Shown here piece by piece: positions 62,330-64,000 of a stretch of 64,000 nucleotides of DNA (position 1 is its first letter; every line of letters begins with the position of its first letter). Below the pieces are notes generated by a model. The model did no database searches. It was not told the origin of the DNA and worked only from the letters and a program-made list of their open reading frames with translations. The position numbers were made by a program, and so were the translations under genes. Source of the DNA: Branchipolynoe longqiensis (Eukaryota; Annelida; Polychaeta; Phyllodocida; Polynoidae); contig CM059197.1 of NCBI GenBank assembly GCA_030323885.1, positions 33,249,884 through 33,313,883 of the forward strand. The letters are read 5' to 3'.

Positions 62330-62560
62330 AAGGGTATCTGTATGTGTGTGTGTGTGTGTGTGGAGGGTGTGTTGTGGTGTGTGTGGAGGGGGTGGTGGCA
62401 TACCCGCTCCCACAAAACCTTGTCGGGCTGGTCGGTGTGGCGCCACGTTGACCATGCACCCCCCCCCCCCCCCGCCCCCGACACCCTCTCATCTACCACA
62501 TACACACACCCACATACTCCCACCCACACAGCATACACAGCATCCCGACGCCATGCTATG
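62330..62560. repeat. GT-, C- and CA-rich simple repeats
   Basis: TGTGTGTGTG near 62341, poly-C at 62458-62473, CACACACCCACA near 62500-62530. Confidence 0.85.
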
Positions 62561-62659
62561 GCCAGTGGCACCCCTCAGAGGTACACACAGCAAGTGAGAC
62601 AAGCTAAGTCAGCCTTCTTATTCATATTAGTGTGTAAACATGCAGCTATCCATACATTA

Positions 62660-62675
62660 TTGTATATATATATAA

Positions 62676-62707
<32 letters not shown>

Positions 62708-62708
62708 G
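62660..62708. repeat. (AT)n microsatellite
   Basis: TATATATATA run interrupted once. Confidence 0.95.
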
Positions 62709-62724
62709 TCAGGGTAGAAACTGC

Positions 62725-63262
62725 GATCTGATAGAATCAGAGATTCTACCAGTAGAAACCTAGATAAAAGATTCACCTGGTACTTGTAGTACACAGGTGA
62801 AGGACAACATACTGTAAATACGGGTGAAAATAGCTTTAGTATGGAACAGGAACTAGAAACTGTGGTTCCAGTATCAAATGGCTACCCATATAGGCACAGA
62901 GTTGGTGAAATGGGCGAGAATGCAAAAAAAGACAAGATGGTTGCACCAGAATGCCATCGATTTCACTTTTAAATCTTATTAAACTAGATATTTTATTATA
63001 TTTTTCAACTCAAAGGTAGCGGGTAAATAATAAGACATATGTAAAGAATAATTGTTGCGTCTTAGATTGTGAAATTAGGCTCTCATTTAATTTCCCCCGC
63101 ATTTTCGACCGTTTTTATATAGGGTTGGTATTCCCCCGTGTACTGTGAGTACCGGGTGAATCCTTTATCTAGTAGAAACCCCGATTAGAGACTCTACTGG
63201 TAGAGTCCCCAGATTGGAGTCTCTACTGATAGAATCAGAGATTCTGCCAGTAGAGACTTCAA
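62725..63262. repeat. Palindromic AGTCTCTACTGGTAGA repeat hosting M8
   Basis: CTGATAGAATCAGAGATTC lies at 62727-62747 and again at 63217-63237. GAGACTCTACTGGTAGAGTC and GAGTCTCTACTGATAG repeat in both orientations at right. M8 is inserted inside. Confidence 0.75.
62761..63171. mobile_element. M8 DNA element, short copy with 9-bp target duplication
   Basis: The ends TAGATAAAAGATTCACCTGG and (inverted) TAGATAAAGGATTCACCCGG are flanked by GTAGAAACC at 62752-62760 and 63172-63180. A 9-bp duplication is typical of Mutator-like elements; if the outer A is counted it is 10 bp. Internal CGGGTGAAAATAGC repeats the end motif. Confidence 0.85.
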
Positions 63263-63690
63263 TCAGTGATGTCTTGTATTAAAAGTGATTTTTGTGTGTT
63301 CGTTATTCTGCCTCTTGATTAACAAAATTTTTTAAACCATACATAGCAGTTATTATTATTTCTCATGCTTATTCACAATTCACATCTTACCCAGTGAATC
63401 GACTATGAATACAGCTGTGTTTCAGGGAACTTTAATTTAATAAATGTCTTAAAAACATCCTGGAATTTTATATTTCAAAGTGGGTATGTACTCTGCTCGT
63501 GCTAATGCATGTATGATGAGCGGGTTGGTGCAAAATGTAGGGACGGCCCTTTTTGACAGGCAATAAAGCACGTTGAGGTGCTGGAGGAATGGTATGGTGG
63601 CGAAGCGCTCATCTCAGGCAGGCTTTGTGAAAGTGCATTGACAGCCATATAATAGGCTTCACACCTGCCGACTGAATAAGGCCTAATCTA
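63263..63690. other. Unassigned stretch
   Basis: No family or gene recognised. Confidence 0.4.
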
Positions 63691-63699
63691 CACACCTCC

Positions 63700-64000
63700 C
63701 ATTGGAACAGACACACACATACGCACACACAAGCCCCACTGCCCTCATCCACACCCACACCCACACCCACACCCACACCCACACCCACACGCACAGCCCT
63801 ACTCACTCACATACCTACAGGCACACAGCCTACACACGAATATTACCTCACACTCACACTCACACTCATACACACCCGTACACCAGCACCCACTTCTGCA
63901 ACCACCCTCACTTACAAACCCAGAAACACAGGCACAAAATTACCCCACAACAACCCTCAAAACACCACCCACACCCCCACACCTACTCACACCACACACC
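63700..64000. repeat. (CACACC)n-type simple repeat, runs off the window
   Basis: CCACACCCACACCCACACCC near 63750-63790 and CACTCACACTCACACTC near 63850. It continues past the end. Confidence 0.95.

Overview
This window looks like intergenic or intronic DNA of an animal nuclear genome. It holds no convincing complete protein-coding gene, rRNA, free-standing tRNA gene, operon or CRISPR array. It is packed with tRNA-derived SINEs, short TIR-bearing DNA transposons (MITE-like), two non-LTR retrotransposon 3' ends, and more than 12 kb of simple or tandem repeats. The best taxonomic hint is SINE-D (11450-11778 and 12937-13257). From memory its body resembles SINEs spread through molluscan genomes, so a marine mollusc, perhaps a gastropod, is my best guess. 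That is an inference, not a database result. Labels such as SINE-A or M1 are mine.

SINEs: SINE-A has a tRNA-like head, a common body and two alternative 3' tails. T1 ends in a motif around TGATATGACCTTAGATGTTG and T2 ends around CCCTGCTTAATCAACTAATG; about 30 pieces are present. SINE-B has a tRNA-Gln-like head behind a conserved leader. SINE-C has a class II (Leu/Ser-like) tRNA head. SINE-D is the mollusc-like one. DNA elements: M1 (TTAA-flanked, about 355 bp, more than a dozen pieces), M2 and M3 (pogo/Tigger-like, TA sites), M4, M5, M6, M7 (ends near CCCTGTCACACTA, interiors built from short words), M8 (9-bp target duplication), M9 (piggyBac-like TTAA/CCC ends), M10, M11 and M12.

Layout: 0-13 kb SINEs and MITEs around a purine tract and a G-rich minisatellite; 13-16.5 kb M1 copies and a 97-bp minisatellite that grew from a SINE tail; 16.5-24 kb a promoter-like GC patch, an X-box-like repeat, (CATTC)n, CA and CACCCA tracts; 24-31 kb M7, purine tract, nested SINEs and a roughly 105-bp satellite; 31.5-34 kb the most gene-like part (clustered ETS/NRF1/YY1-like motifs and one possible first coding exon at 33651-33817); 34-43.4 kb MITE-terminus array, M8, LINE end, 43-bp minisatellite, M4/M9; 43.6-53.5 kb a second promoter-like patch, M7, M2, M3 and M1; 53.7-61.6 kb almost continuous C/T tracts; 61.6-64 kb AT repeats, a promoter-like patch, M8 and a CA-rich end.

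Many insertions can be ordered in time because they interrupt one another with clean target-site duplications. The most unusual observations are the M7 family (three diverged copies sharing a central palindrome while their interiors consist of family-specific short words), satellites seeded by transposon ends, and a SINE that carries two interchangeable tails.
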